Of a DNA stretch of 64,000 bases, positions 34,794 through 43,319 are shown in pieces. Under the pieces are notes generated by a model, which was given only the letters and a program-made list of their open reading frames with translations, was not told where the DNA came from and made no database searches. Source of the stretch: Deltaproteobacteria bacterium. Its GTDB lineage: Bacteria; Desulfobacterota; Desulfobacteria; Desulfobacterales; UBA5852. Within the stretch, counting starts at the first letter, position 1. Every line of letters begins with the position of its first letter. Location: contig JAHLLS010000005.1 in assembly GCA_020444045.1 (NCBI GenBank), forward strand, positions 124,001 to 188,000, written 5' to 3'. Position numbers and translations under genes: made by a program.

Positions 34794-36011
34794 ATGACGA
34801 CTTCGAATGACCCTTATTATATTGATTTTCCGGCCCGCATTCGGGCCATCCAGGCGGAAATGGCAAAGGAGAATATCGACGTTTACCTGGGTTCGCGGCT
34901 GCGCACGCTGTCCTGGACCCTGGATGCATTCTGCCCCTGGCGCAGTTTTGTCGTAATCCCGGCCGAAGGAATGCCCACGGCCTTTACCTTTGTTATCGAT
35001 GCGGCCCGCGTGGCCGATGATTCCTGGCTGGACGAGGATCATGTCCTGGGGTTTGTGCCGATGGGGGGGCAGGATCAGATCGAGCTGATCGTCGATTTTA
35101 TCAAGGATCTGCTGCCGGGCGGGAAAGGGCGTGTGGGTATCGAAAGCGGTATGTCCAACTATTTGCCCGAGGGCAACCTCACCCATTACGAGTACGAGCG
35201 CTACAGTGATGCCCTGCCGGGTTGCGAAATGGTGAATGCCCACACGATCGTGGACGCGCTGGCCACCATCAAGGACGAAGGCACGGTCAACCGGTTCCGG
35301 GAAGCGTCGCGCATCGTTGATATCGGTCATGAGGCGGTGCGGGACGCGCTTCAAAACGGGGGCTGGAAGGGGATGACGGAAACCGAGATAGCCGGCCTGG
35401 CGGCCTATGCCATGCGCAAGGCCGGCAGCGAATGGGAGTGGTCTTTCACCGGCGGCAACGAAATTGCCAGCGGTTATCGCACTGGCTTAGTGGGCGGGGC
35501 TTGCACGCCGGCTTCGCGCCGGGAACTCCAGGCCGGCGAGCCCTTGATGATTGACATTCATGCCATGTTCAAGCTGGGGCTGGGGGACCATTCCCACAAC
35601 TACCTGATTGGACCGGTTACGGACCGGCAGTGGTGGCACGCCCATAACTTTGTGGATATCGTGAAGTTGACCCTGGAGACGTACCGCGCTGGTACGACCC
35701 CGGCCGACCTGGCGGAGAAAATGATCGGGTTTGCCGATGAGCGGGGATTCTCCGACTACATGGTGCCGGGGTTCGAGCACGGCATTGGCATGATGGGGGA
35801 CGAGTGGCGCATCGGATTGAACGACGGGCCATTTCCCTACTGGACCAACCCCGAGCATGTTTACCAGGCTGGGGAACTGCTGATTTGCGCCATGCAGTAC
35901 GCCTGCCCTGAGGAAAATATCGGGTTCCGCTATGAAAACCCGATCGTGCTTTATGAAGACCGGTGTGAACCCCTTTCGCTGTTTCCGCTGAGCATCGATG
36001 AAATCAACTAA
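34794..36011 (+). CDS. M24-family metallopeptidase (Xaa-Pro aminopeptidase/creatinase-like)
   Basis: A 405-residue soluble protein with a creatinase N-domain (to ~150) and a pita-bread C-domain. Metal ligands are present: the Asp pair in LMIDIHAMFKLGLGDHSHNY, His in VPGFEHGIG, and Glu residues in the final strands (ACPEENIGFRYENPIV). Family members cleave Xaa-Pro peptides, creatine or related compounds, so the substrate is open. Ribosome site AAGGAG precedes the start. It ends the TetR-SCP2-M24 unit and is followed by a terminator hairpin. Confidence 0.85.
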   Translation: MTTSNDPYYIDFPARIRAIQAEMAKENIDVYLGSRLRTLSWTLDAFCPWRSFVVIPAEGMPTAFTFVIDAARVADDSWLDEDHVLGFVPMGGQDQIELIVDFIKDLLPGGKGRVGIESGMSNYLPEGNLTHYEYERYSDALPGCEMVNAHTIVDALATIKDEGTVNRFREASRIVDIGHEAVRDALQNGGWKGMTETEIAGLAAYAMRKAGSEWEWSFTGGNEIASGYRTGLVGGACTPASRRELQAGEPLMIDIHAMFKLGLGDHSHNYLIGPVTDRQWWHAHNFVDIVKLTLETYRAGTTPADLAEKMIGFADERGFSDYMVPGFEHGIGMMGDEWRIGLNDGPFPYWTNPEHVYQAGELLICAMQYACPEENIGFRYENPIVLYEDRCEPLSLFPLSIDEIN

Positions 36012-36059
36012 GGTTTCTTCAGAGACCGATCCCGTTTGATTCGACCTGCAGGTCTCCGG

Positions 36060-36109
36060 GTGCGGCGTGCGTATGTGCGCCGCACCGCTAAGCCCTGTGC
36101 GGCGTTTTT
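36060..36109 (+). terminator. terminator with a competing upstream hairpin
   Basis: CGCCGCAC (36078-36085) pairs with GTGCGGCG (36097-36104), followed by five T: a normal terminator. An identical GTGCGGCG at 36060-36067 can pair with the same CGCCGCAC instead, which would break the terminator. Confidence 0.7.
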
Positions 36110-36150
36110 CATATCAAAATATTCCATTTTTAATCTAAATTCCCAGCTTT

Positions 36151-36554
36151 GGTGGAGGACCCGGAGAGATTTTGTCGGTCAGGGCTGATTTGATTTTGGT
36201 TGTTACTTTTCTTTCTCGTGAAGAGAAAAGTAACCGAAAGAAAACGCCCGTGACCCACTTAACCCTGCGCGTCGCCAAACCAGGCGAGGCAGCAAGAATC
36301 AAGCTGTCAGGCAAGGCGTCAAGCGAAGCGAGGCGCACAGCAATCGTCAGATTGTGAGCATCTGAGCAAGCTTGACAACGCCGCATGGCGGCATGAGGCG
36401 ATCCGCTGGATCGCCTGATTTCGGCCGGATCGCGCGGTGACTCCCCCGCCGTCGGCGGGCTCAGACAGTCCGCGTGCTTTTGTCCGTCCGCCCCGTCGAT
36501 GCTCGGCGCGGGACAAAGGGAAATAAAGAAAACATAAATTCAAAAACCGTTTTT
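36151..36554. repeat. about 400 bp structured dispersed repeat, copy A
   Basis: A non-coding stretch recurring at 50433-50835. Most of 36240-36400 is near identical in the two copies. Hairpins in this copy: GTTACTTTTCT/AGAAAAGTAAC (36202-36212/36224-36234), TCGCC/GGCGA (36272-36276/36283-36287), CAATC-gtca-GATTG (36341-36354), CCCGCC-gtc-GGCGGG (36445-36459) inside CGCGG/CCGCG (36433-36437/36470-36474). The first stem differs from copy B at four positions, each compensated. It may be a structured RNA or a mobile non-coding element; direction unknown. Frames through it on both strands are not coding. Confidence 0.75.
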
Positions 36555-36710
36555 ACCCCCCGCCTCGTGGAGGGGCTATTTGAGGCCTCCCGCTCTAAAA
36601 AAGGCCTCTTGTTTCTACAGTTGTCTGGATTGTGCTATCGATGGGTGTCAATCGTCATTGCGTGCGCTATCGACCATCTGGACAATAGCGGCAGGAGCGA
36701 TTCAGGCATT

Positions 36711-37928
36711 ATGGAAACACTCGATCTGACACAAGCCCGGCGGCTGGCACTGGCGCGGGCCGGTCTGCTCAAGCCCGAATGGACTGCTATGCCCCGGCGG
36801 GCGACCGGTTTGAACCGGCGTGCGCGCCGGGCGGCCCACAAGGTGATCGCACGTTTCGGTTATCTGCAGCTGGACACGGTGGCCGTGGCCGGTGCCCGCA
36901 GTCATGCCATCGTCCTGCTGTCCCGCCTGGAGGGATTCGAGCCGGCGTTGGCGGAAGCCCTCTTGCAACCCGGTGAGCCGCTGTTCGAATATTGGGGACA
37001 CGAGGCCTGCTGGCTGCCCATCGATTTCTACCCAGTGTTTGCCTTCCGCCGACAGGACTTTCAGGAACATCCCTGGTGGGGTGACCTGATCGGGCAGCAT
37101 CCCCGTATGGCGGCAGACCTGACCCGGCGTATCCGGGAGGAAGGCCCCTTGCGTTCCCTCGACCTGGAAGGCCGCGGCAGCCGCGGCTGGTGGGATCTCA
37201 AGATCGCCAAACGGATGGCCACCGCCCTATGGTCGTCCGGCGTCCTGGCCATCCGCGAGCGCTGCCATTTCCAGCGGGTCTACGACCTGACCGAACGCGT
37301 AATTCCTGCTCGCTGGCGAAAAAGCACCCTCGCCAGGGACGACGCATTGGAATTCCTGCTGCTGCAGGCCTTGCAGGGGCACGGGTGGGCCACCACCGGA
37401 ACCCTCACGCAGACCTGGCGTTTACGCAATGTGCAAGAAGCGATCAATGCTGTGCTGGCGCGATTGAGAGACAAGGGCGCCATCGTGGCCTGCACCCTGC
37501 GGGATGATGACGGCCGACGCACGCCCGGTTGGGTTCGTCCACAGGATCTTGATCTGGCCGACCGCCTCAAACGTGTGCGCCCGCGGCAAGACCGGGGCGT
37601 TCTTCTGTCTCCTTTTGATCCGGTGCTGTGGGATCGCCCGCGCGTGCGCCGGCTGTTTGGTTTCGACCAAGTGCTGGAGATTTTCAAACCGGCCGGCCAG
37701 CGCGTTTACGGCTACTACTGTCTGCCGGTGCTGGCCGGTGAACGCCTGGTGGCGCGGGTCGACCTCAAGGCGGATCGCCAAAACCGAAAACTGCATATCC
37801 TGTCCCACCGGTTCGAGACCTCTGACGCCCGGGGAAAGGTCTCCGCCGCCGACCGCAAAGCCCTGCGCACCGCCGTGACGCGCTACGCGGGTGCCATTGA
37901 AATGGAACCTGTGGGTCTTCCCGTATAG
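36711..37928 (+). CDS. YcaQ-family winged-helix DNA glycosylase-like protein
   Basis: A 405-residue protein of the HTH_42 (YcaQ/AlkZ) family. The family's catalytic Qx(D/S) motif is visible as YLQLDTVAV near residue 50. SPFDPVLWDRPRVRRLFGF and the C-terminal RVDLKADRQNRKLHI are further signatures. YcaQ-type enzymes unhook interstrand cross-links and remove alkylated bases. ATG 36711 is chosen because homology starts there (LDLTQARRLALARAGL); the longer frame runs into the repeat. It stands alone after the structured repeat. DNA repair role is by family. Confidence 0.86.
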   Translation: METLDLTQARRLALARAGLLKPEWTAMPRRATGLNRRARRAAHKVIARFGYLQLDTVAVAGARSHAIVLLSRLEGFEPALAEALLQPGEPLFEYWGHEACWLPIDFYPVFAFRRQDFQEHPWWGDLIGQHPRMAADLTRRIREEGPLRSLDLEGRGSRGWWDLKIAKRMATALWSSGVLAIRERCHFQRVYDLTERVIPARWRKSTLARDDALEFLLLQALQGHGWATTGTLTQTWRLRNVQEAINAVLARLRDKGAIVACTLRDDDGRRTPGWVRPQDLDLADRLKRVRPRQDRGVLLSPFDPVLWDRPRVRRLFGFDQVLEIFKPAGQRVYGYYCLPVLAGERLVARVDLKADRQNRKLHILSHRFETSDARGKVSAADRKALRTAVTRYAGAIEMEPVGLPV

Positions 37929-38036
37929 GGTGCGGCGCTATGCTTTTTTTGCGGTCGACCTTCGTAATGTGATACACGTTGTCTATTCGTCTGTTCCCCC
38001 TTGCCGATTAAACCGCGGAAGGAAAATCGTCCCACC

Positions 38037-39065
38037 ATGCCAAGGCTATATATCGAAGAGTATACGCGCATCCTGGCCGGCCGGCATGTCAGCATTGCCT
38101 GCCGGGAAGGTATTCTGCGGGATCATTTGGCGGTCATTATCAACGACATCAAATTCCTGAACCGCCAGGGGGTCATCACCACCCTTTTTCACAACATGGC
38201 CAATCGGTTTGCCAACCAGAAGCATTTTCGCAATTTAGCGGAACGGCTACCCGAAACACGCATTGTCCGGGTGGATGCCGATACGGATTTTTACAGCGCC
38301 GTTCTGGAGCAGGACCCGGTATTCAAACTGATTTTCCTGGAACGAAAATACCTTACCGACGCCAAGGGCCGTCGATTGAACGCCTTGGACACCCGGCGCG
38401 TGCGCGATACCTGGCAGGGTTACGGGGACCTGATCGCCAACACCAATTTCCGATCGACCATGGAGAAGATCTGCAGCTGTATCGATGCGGGGCATCTCGA
38501 TCGGGTCCATATTCTGCCGGTGCGGAAACATACCATCAAGCACGAGCTTTTCACGGTGGAAGGCACCGGCACCCTGATTGCCAACGACTTCCAGGAAGCC
38601 TTTTTACCGATTTTAAATGAAGAAGACGAACAGCTCTTGGCCGGCATCCTCCAGCTATACAAGAACAAGGGCTATTTAAAACCACGGGACCGGGCCTATA
38701 TCGCCGCCCACCGCGACAATTTTTATATGACCCAGATCGACGGGATCGCGGTGGGCTGCGTCGAACTGCTCCCTATCGATCGCCAAACGGCCGAGCTGGG
38801 GGCCCTGGCCATTTCGACACGCTTCCATGGCCAACGGATCGGTGTGTTCACGGTGAATTCATTCATTGCGGAAGCGCGCAAACGGGGGTATCAACGCATT
38901 ATCTCGTTGACGAAAAATCCACGCCTGCAAACACTTTACCGGAACCTCGGTTTCGTAAAGCAGTCACCGCGCCAGTATGCCGAACGCCAGGCCCGGTCAG
39001 CGGGTACCCCCATGTTCGTAATGGAGGTACCCTCGGCGCCGTCAACGCTATCGGGTGTTCATTGA
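38037..39065 (+). CDS. ArgA-like acetyltransferase with degenerate kinase-like N-domain
   Basis: A 342-residue protein. The first ~220 residues recall the amino-acid-kinase-like domain of N-acetylglutamate synthase but lack clear kinase motifs. The C-terminal part (about 225-330) is a GNAT domain with AELGALAISTRFHGQRIGVFTVN, where the acetyl-CoA loop is a variant RFHGQRIG. It could be an N-acetylglutamate synthase-like enzyme, but no arginine genes are near and the substrate is uncertain. ATG 38037 is the first start after GGAAGGA. The stop lies before a 300 bp gap. Confidence 0.75.
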   Translation: MPRLYIEEYTRILAGRHVSIACREGILRDHLAVIINDIKFLNRQGVITTLFHNMANRFANQKHFRNLAERLPETRIVRVDADTDFYSAVLEQDPVFKLIFLERKYLTDAKGRRLNALDTRRVRDTWQGYGDLIANTNFRSTMEKICSCIDAGHLDRVHILPVRKHTIKHELFTVEGTGTLIANDFQEAFLPILNEEDEQLLAGILQLYKNKGYLKPRDRAYIAAHRDNFYMTQIDGIAVGCVELLPIDRQTAELGALAISTRFHGQRIGVFTVNSFIAEARKRGYQRIISLTKNPRLQTLYRNLGFVKQSPRQYAERQARSAGTPMFVMEVPSAPSTLSGVH

Positions 39066-39365
39066 GAAGGCCTGGTATTTCTATCACGGCCGGTTCAGAA
39101 AGGGCGTTGGAACAACTATCCCAAGTCGAGGGAGGAGGCATTTTTTGACGCGCATGGTTGCCCGGTCGTTCGTTTTGGGCTACAAGCACTGTATCGCCTT
39201 TCTTTCAGGTTCAACCTTCGTCTATCTGAATCCGTCGGAATCTTCGTTTGCCACCATCATCGTTCGCAAGGGAAGGGTGCTTTCAGCCGCCTATGGCACC
39301 TATCGCGATTGCAGGACTTGTTTTCTTTTATCATGGCATCACAAAATAAAAGAGGAGGTGCACCA
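39066..39365. other. intergenic region before the ABC importer
   Basis: 300 bp without a convincing gene. A frame from 39055 overlaps the preceding gene and the following signal peptide region and has no coding signature. The promoter of the importer operon is expected here but no clear -35/-10 was identified. Confidence 0.4.
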
Positions 39366-40364
39366 ATGAAAAAGCTTATGGTTGTGTTGCTGGCACTGGT
39401 CATCGTGCCTGCGGCTTTTGCTGCGGATACGGAACTCGCCAAAAAGGCCGCGGCTGAGGGGAAGGTATCCTTTTACGCCAATATGACGGCGATTCAGCCG
39501 ATCATGGATGTGTTCAATGCCGAAACCGGCCTCGAGGGCAAGTACACCCGGATTTCCACCTCCAAATTTCTTCCCACGGTGCTGACCGAGTTCCAGGCCG
39601 GCAAGCTCATGGCGGACGTGCTGCAGGCGCCGTTGCCGGTGATGCAGATGCTCAAGGACAAAGGCGTCCTGGCGCCCTACACATCCGTGGAGGCTGCGGG
39701 CTACCCCGCCTGGACCCGTGAGGACGACCAGATCCAGATTTTCGGCATCGAATATGTGGGCTTGATCTACAACAAGGAACTGGTCAAACCGGCGGATGTT
39801 CCCCACCGCTATCAGGATCTGACCGATCCCAAGTGGAAGAACAAAATCGTCATGGCCAACCCGGCGGCCCATGCCACCACCATTGCCTGGCTGGTCGGAC
39901 TGAAAGAGAATGTTTTCGCATCCGAAGCGGAATGGATGAAATTTCTCGAAGGTCTGGCCGCCAACCGGCCCATGCTGGTCAAATCTTTCGGTCCCACCCC
40001 GGCGCCTGTCGAGAGCGGTGAAAAATGGATCGCTATCTCCATGCCCAAGTACATCATCACCAAGGCCCCGGCACCTCTTGACTGGGCCCGGCTCGAACAG
40101 CCCCTGCTGGGAACGCCCCGCGGCATTGCCATTTCCGCCAGCGCTCAAAATCCTAACGCGGCCAAGCTTTTCATGGATTTCTGGCTGTCCAAGCAGGCCA
40201 TGGGGATGCTGGCCGAGGATGTCGGTGAGTACGTCCTGGCGCCAGGCGTCTTCCCGCCCATCGACGATATGGAGAAGGCCGAGGTCATTCCACTTCGCAC
40301 CATGTCGGACGAGGAAATCAGTAAATGGGGCGCCATGTTCAAGAAAATCTTTGAACTGCCCTAA
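39366..40364 (+). CDS. ABC transporter periplasmic substrate-binding protein (FbpA/PotD-like)
   Basis: A 332-residue precursor. MKKLMVVLLALVIVPAAFA is a signal peptide with a likely cleavage after Ala-Ala near residue 20. The mature protein is a type II periplasmic binding protein (GKVSFYANMTAIQPIMDVF, IFGIEYVGLIYNKEL, DLTDPKWKNKIVMANP) like those for ferric iron, 2-aminoethylphosphonate or polyamines. Iron ligand tyrosines cannot be assigned with confidence. Ribosome site GAGGAGG. It is the first gene of a three-gene importer with an ATPase and a fused permease. Confidence 0.9.
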   Translation: MKKLMVVLLALVIVPAAFAADTELAKKAAAEGKVSFYANMTAIQPIMDVFNAETGLEGKYTRISTSKFLPTVLTEFQAGKLMADVLQAPLPVMQMLKDKGVLAPYTSVEAAGYPAWTREDDQIQIFGIEYVGLIYNKELVKPADVPHRYQDLTDPKWKNKIVMANPAAHATTIAWLVGLKENVFASEAEWMKFLEGLAANRPMLVKSFGPTPAPVESGEKWIAISMPKYIITKAPAPLDWARLEQPLLGTPRGIAISASAQNPNAAKLFMDFWLSKQAMGMLAEDVGEYVLAPGVFPPIDDMEKAEVIPLRTMSDEEISKWGAMFKKIFELP

Positions 40365-40386
40365 GCGTTAATAGACGGCAACCCAA

Positions 40387-40451
40387 GCCGGTCTGGTTGC
40401 AGACGGGCACCGGACCGGCGAAAATATAAGGACAGGCGTTTCGGGCGCCTG
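40387..40451 (+). promoter_or_regulatory. two intercistronic hairpins between binding protein and ATPase genes
   Basis: GCCGGTC (40387-40393) pairs with GACCGGC (40413-40419), and CAGGCG (40433-40438) pairs with CGCCTG (40446-40451). No T-run follows. Such hairpins after a binding-protein gene often stabilise its message end and lower expression of the transporter subunits behind it. Role inferred. Confidence 0.45.
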
Positions 40452-40478
40452 GCCAGCCTTACCCCATAAGAAAAGCCT

Positions 40479-41567
40479 ATGGAAATCCACATCAAGAACG
40501 TCAGCAAGTATTATTACTCCGGCGGCAAGACCATCAAAGCGCTGGACAACGTGGACCTGACCATCCCGGCCAACCGGATATTCACCCTGCTTGGCCCGAG
40601 CGGCTGCGGCAAAACCACGCTCCTGCGCTGCATCGTCGGCCTGGAGTCCCCGGACAGCGGGGAAATTGAAATTGGCGGTGAGGTTGTCTGGTCCAGTGCC
40701 AAGAACATCTTCGTTCCCACGGAGAACCGGGGCCTCGGGATGGTGTTTCAGACCTACGCCATCTGGCCCCACATGAACGTCTTCAACAACGTGGCCTACC
40801 CGCTTCAGACTCGCAAACTGCCCAAGGACGTTATTCGCCGCAAGGTCGAAAAAACACTGCGTTTCGTGCAGTTGGAGGGGTTCGAGGGGCGGCCGGCGAC
40901 CAAACTCTCCGGCGGGCAGCAGCAGCGCGTGGCCCTGGCCCGTGCGCTGGTGGCCGAGCCCAAGGTCATCCTTTTCGATGAGCCGCTTTCCAACCTGGAT
41001 GCGAAGCTCAGGGAAGAAACCCGCGAGGAACTGCGGACGTTTCTGACCGACCTTCAGATCACCGCCGTCTATGTGACCCATGATCGGATCGAGGCCCTGG
41101 CCTTGTCCGACATCGTGGCCGTCATGAACAAGGGGCAAATTATCGAGGCGGGCGCACCCCGGGACATCTATTTCAACGCCACCCATCGCTTTGTGGCCGA
41201 CTTTATCGGCCGCACCAACCTGATCGAATCCACGGTGACCTCCCAGGAAGGCGCGGTCACCACGGTGGACTGCGCCATCGGCCGCGTCACCTGTCGCAAG
41301 CAGGCCGACATGAAATCGGGCGACAAGGTGACGCTTTGCCTACGTCCCGAATTCATTCGCCTGAAGCGGGGTGACGCCAACCAGACCCAGAACGTCTTCA
41401 ACGGGCAGATCCAGTCATTGGTTTTTATCGGCGAGGCCTATGAAGGCGAGATCACCATTCAAGACACGCGGCTCTTCATTAAGATCGAGCCGGATTCGAA
41501 CATCAAGGTGGGGGATAGCGTCAATTTCACCGTTGACCCGGAAAACTGCCTGCTGGTCACGCAGTAG
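40479..41567 (+). CDS. ABC transporter ATP-binding protein (FbpC/PotA-like)
   Basis: A 362-residue ATPase. Walker A GPSGCGKTT, Q-loop VFQTYAIWPH, signature KLSGGQQQRVALARAL, Walker B VILFDEPLSNLDAKLRE and switch His VTHDRIEAL are all present. A TOBE-type domain occupies the last ~110 residues. It pairs with the preceding binding protein and the following fused permease to import iron or a similar solute. The stop is followed at once by a possible ATG of the permease. Distinct from the truncated ATPase at the window start. Confidence 0.93.
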   Translation: MEIHIKNVSKYYYSGGKTIKALDNVDLTIPANRIFTLLGPSGCGKTTLLRCIVGLESPDSGEIEIGGEVVWSSAKNIFVPTENRGLGMVFQTYAIWPHMNVFNNVAYPLQTRKLPKDVIRRKVEKTLRFVQLEGFEGRPATKLSGGQQQRVALARALVAEPKVILFDEPLSNLDAKLREETREELRTFLTDLQITAVYVTHDRIEALALSDIVAVMNKGQIIEAGAPRDIYFNATHRFVADFIGRTNLIESTVTSQEGAVTTVDCAIGRVTCRKQADMKSGDKVTLCLRPEFIRLKRGDANQTQNVFNGQIQSLVFIGEAYEGEITIQDTRLFIKIEPDSNIKVGDSVNFTVDPENCLLVTQ

Positions 41568-41582
41568 ATGAGGAAAAGGCCC

Positions 41583-43268
41583 ATGGCCAACAAACGATCG
41601 GTATTGACACCGACCCTGATCGCGATTGTCGGCTTTCTGACGGTGTGCCCCGTGGTCATGCTGATCTTCGGGAGTTTTTCCACCGGTCTGGGGGCTTTCG
41701 GTGAATTCACCCTGGATAAATACATCAAGGCCTATACCGACCCCGAATTATTCGGTATTATCGTCAACACGATCATCTTTGTGCTCGGATCGTCCATCGT
41801 GGCCACCGGTCTGGCGCTTTTCCTGGCGTATCTGAACACCCGCACGGATATTCCCTTCAAATTCCTGTTCCGGATTATCTCGATCATCCCGATGATGATC
41901 CCGCATATCCTGTTTTCGGTCAGCTGGGTGCTGCTGCTGAACCCGTCCAACGGCCTGATCAACCTGTTCCTGCGCCAGATACCCGGCCTGGAAGAGATGG
42001 CCATCAATATCTATTCCCTGCCGGGGATGATCCTGGTGGAAGGGCTGCTGGACCTGCCCATCGCCTATCTCATTCTGGCCCCGGCCCTGGCATCTTTCGA
42101 TATCGCGCTGGAAGAGTCCTCCAAAGTCTGCGGAAGCACCACCCTGCGCACGTTGTTCCGGGTGACCCTGCCCGTGCTGCGGCCGGCCATTCTGGCGGCC
42201 TTCATCCTGTCGCTGGTACGCAGCCTGGCCTCTTTTGCGGTGCCATCCGTGATTGGCATGCCCGGGCGGATCTATGTGCTGGCCACGCACATTTACCAGT
42301 CCGTGGCCACCGGATTTGCGGCGGATTTCGGCAAGGCGGCGGCCATCGGCATGAGCGTGCTGGCCACCTCGGTTACCCTGATCTATGTCTACCGCTACCT
42401 GACGGCCGAAGGGGAGAAGTACGTCACCATCTCCAGCCGCGGATACCGTCCCACCGTCATCGAACTCAAAGGGGCCAAATATCCCCTGTTCGGTATTGTC
42501 GGTATCCTGTCCATGGTCCTCATCGTTTTGCCGGTGCTGGTGCTGTTTTACACCTCGCTGGTGCCCTATTCCATGATCCCCAGCGCCAAGGCTTTTTCCA
42601 TGATGAGCTGGAAGCACTGGATCGAGGTGATCAACGATCCCATTTCGCTCCTGTCTTTGAAGAACAGTGTGTTTTTGGGCGTTGTGGGCGCAACCCTCGG
42701 GGTGACGTTGTCCATTTTTGTGGCCTATGTCATCGTCAAGATCCGCTCGCATGCCTCCGGTGTTCTGGAAACCCTCTCCTTCCTTTCCTTCTCCTTCCCG
42801 GGCATCGTCATCGGCGTGGGCTTCATGTGGTTTTTTGTGCGCACGCCTTTGTATGCCACCATCTGGTCGCTGCTGATCGGCTACATCGCCACCTATTTGC
42901 CCTACGGTGTCCGGCCCCTGGCCAGCGCCTTCGTCCAGGTCCACAGCCATCTGGAAGAATCTTCGCAGGTATGCGGGGCCGGGGCTTTCACGACCATGCG
43001 CCGGATCGTCATCCCGTTGCTGATTCCCGGCATCGTCTCCGGATGGATCCTCATGGCCACCATGTTCGTTCGGGAACTGACCCTTTCGGTGGTGCTGTCG
43101 CGGCCGGGGACGGAAGTGCTGGCGGTGCAAATCTTCCGCTTTTCCGAGGACGGCCTGTGGGGACAGTTGTCGGCCCTGGGCATCATGATGATTTTCATCT
43201 CCACGGCCCTGGTTCTCATGGCCACCTTTGTCGGCATTAAATTCAAACCGGTGGAAGAGGGCGGGTAA
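41583..43268 (+). CDS. ABC transporter permease, two fused membrane domains (FbpB-like)
   Basis: A 561-residue inner-membrane protein with about twelve hydrophobic helices. Two binding-protein-dependent transport domains are fused, each with an EAA-type loop (EESSKVCGSTTLRTLFRVTLPVLRP near 175 and EESSQVCGAGAFTTMRRIVIPLLIP near 455). This is the FbpB/ThiP arrangement, where one chain forms the whole channel. ATG 41583 is preferred because AGGAAAAGG precedes it; ATG 41568 directly abuts the upstream stop. It completes the importer. Confidence 0.92.
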   Translation: MANKRSVLTPTLIAIVGFLTVCPVVMLIFGSFSTGLGAFGEFTLDKYIKAYTDPELFGIIVNTIIFVLGSSIVATGLALFLAYLNTRTDIPFKFLFRIISIIPMMIPHILFSVSWVLLLNPSNGLINLFLRQIPGLEEMAINIYSLPGMILVEGLLDLPIAYLILAPALASFDIALEESSKVCGSTTLRTLFRVTLPVLRPAILAAFILSLVRSLASFAVPSVIGMPGRIYVLATHIYQSVATGFAADFGKAAAIGMSVLATSVTLIYVYRYLTAEGEKYVTISSRGYRPTVIELKGAKYPLFGIVGILSMVLIVLPVLVLFYTSLVPYSMIPSAKAFSMMSWKHWIEVINDPISLLSLKNSVFLGVVGATLGVTLSIFVAYVIVKIRSHASGVLETLSFLSFSFPGIVIGVGFMWFFVRTPLYATIWSLLIGYIATYLPYGVRPLASAFVQVHSHLEESSQVCGAGAFTTMRRIVIPLLIPGIVSGWILMATMFVRELTLSVVLSRPGTEVLAVQIFRFSEDGLWGQLSALGIMMIFISTALVLMATFVGIKFKPVEEGG

Positions 43269-43319
43269 GCGAAATCGGCTTTCTCTCATCCTTGTTGTAA
43301 ACAACGGTCGACCGTGAAA

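Noticed and set aside
36135-36386. Minus-strand frame in repeat copy A similar to one in copy B (50505-50729), looking like a conserved small protein
   Set aside because: The similarity comes from the repeated DNA itself. Start and end differ between copies, no ribosome site is present, and the conserved signal is hairpin pairing rather than codons.
36151-36554. CRISPR array or tandem repeat
   Set aside because: Only two copies exist, 14 kb apart, about 400 bp long and without spacers.
39055-39369. 104-residue frame between the ArgA-like gene and the binding-protein gene
   Set aside because: It overlaps the preceding gene and the next ribosome site, has no ribosome site of its own and no recognisable protein features.
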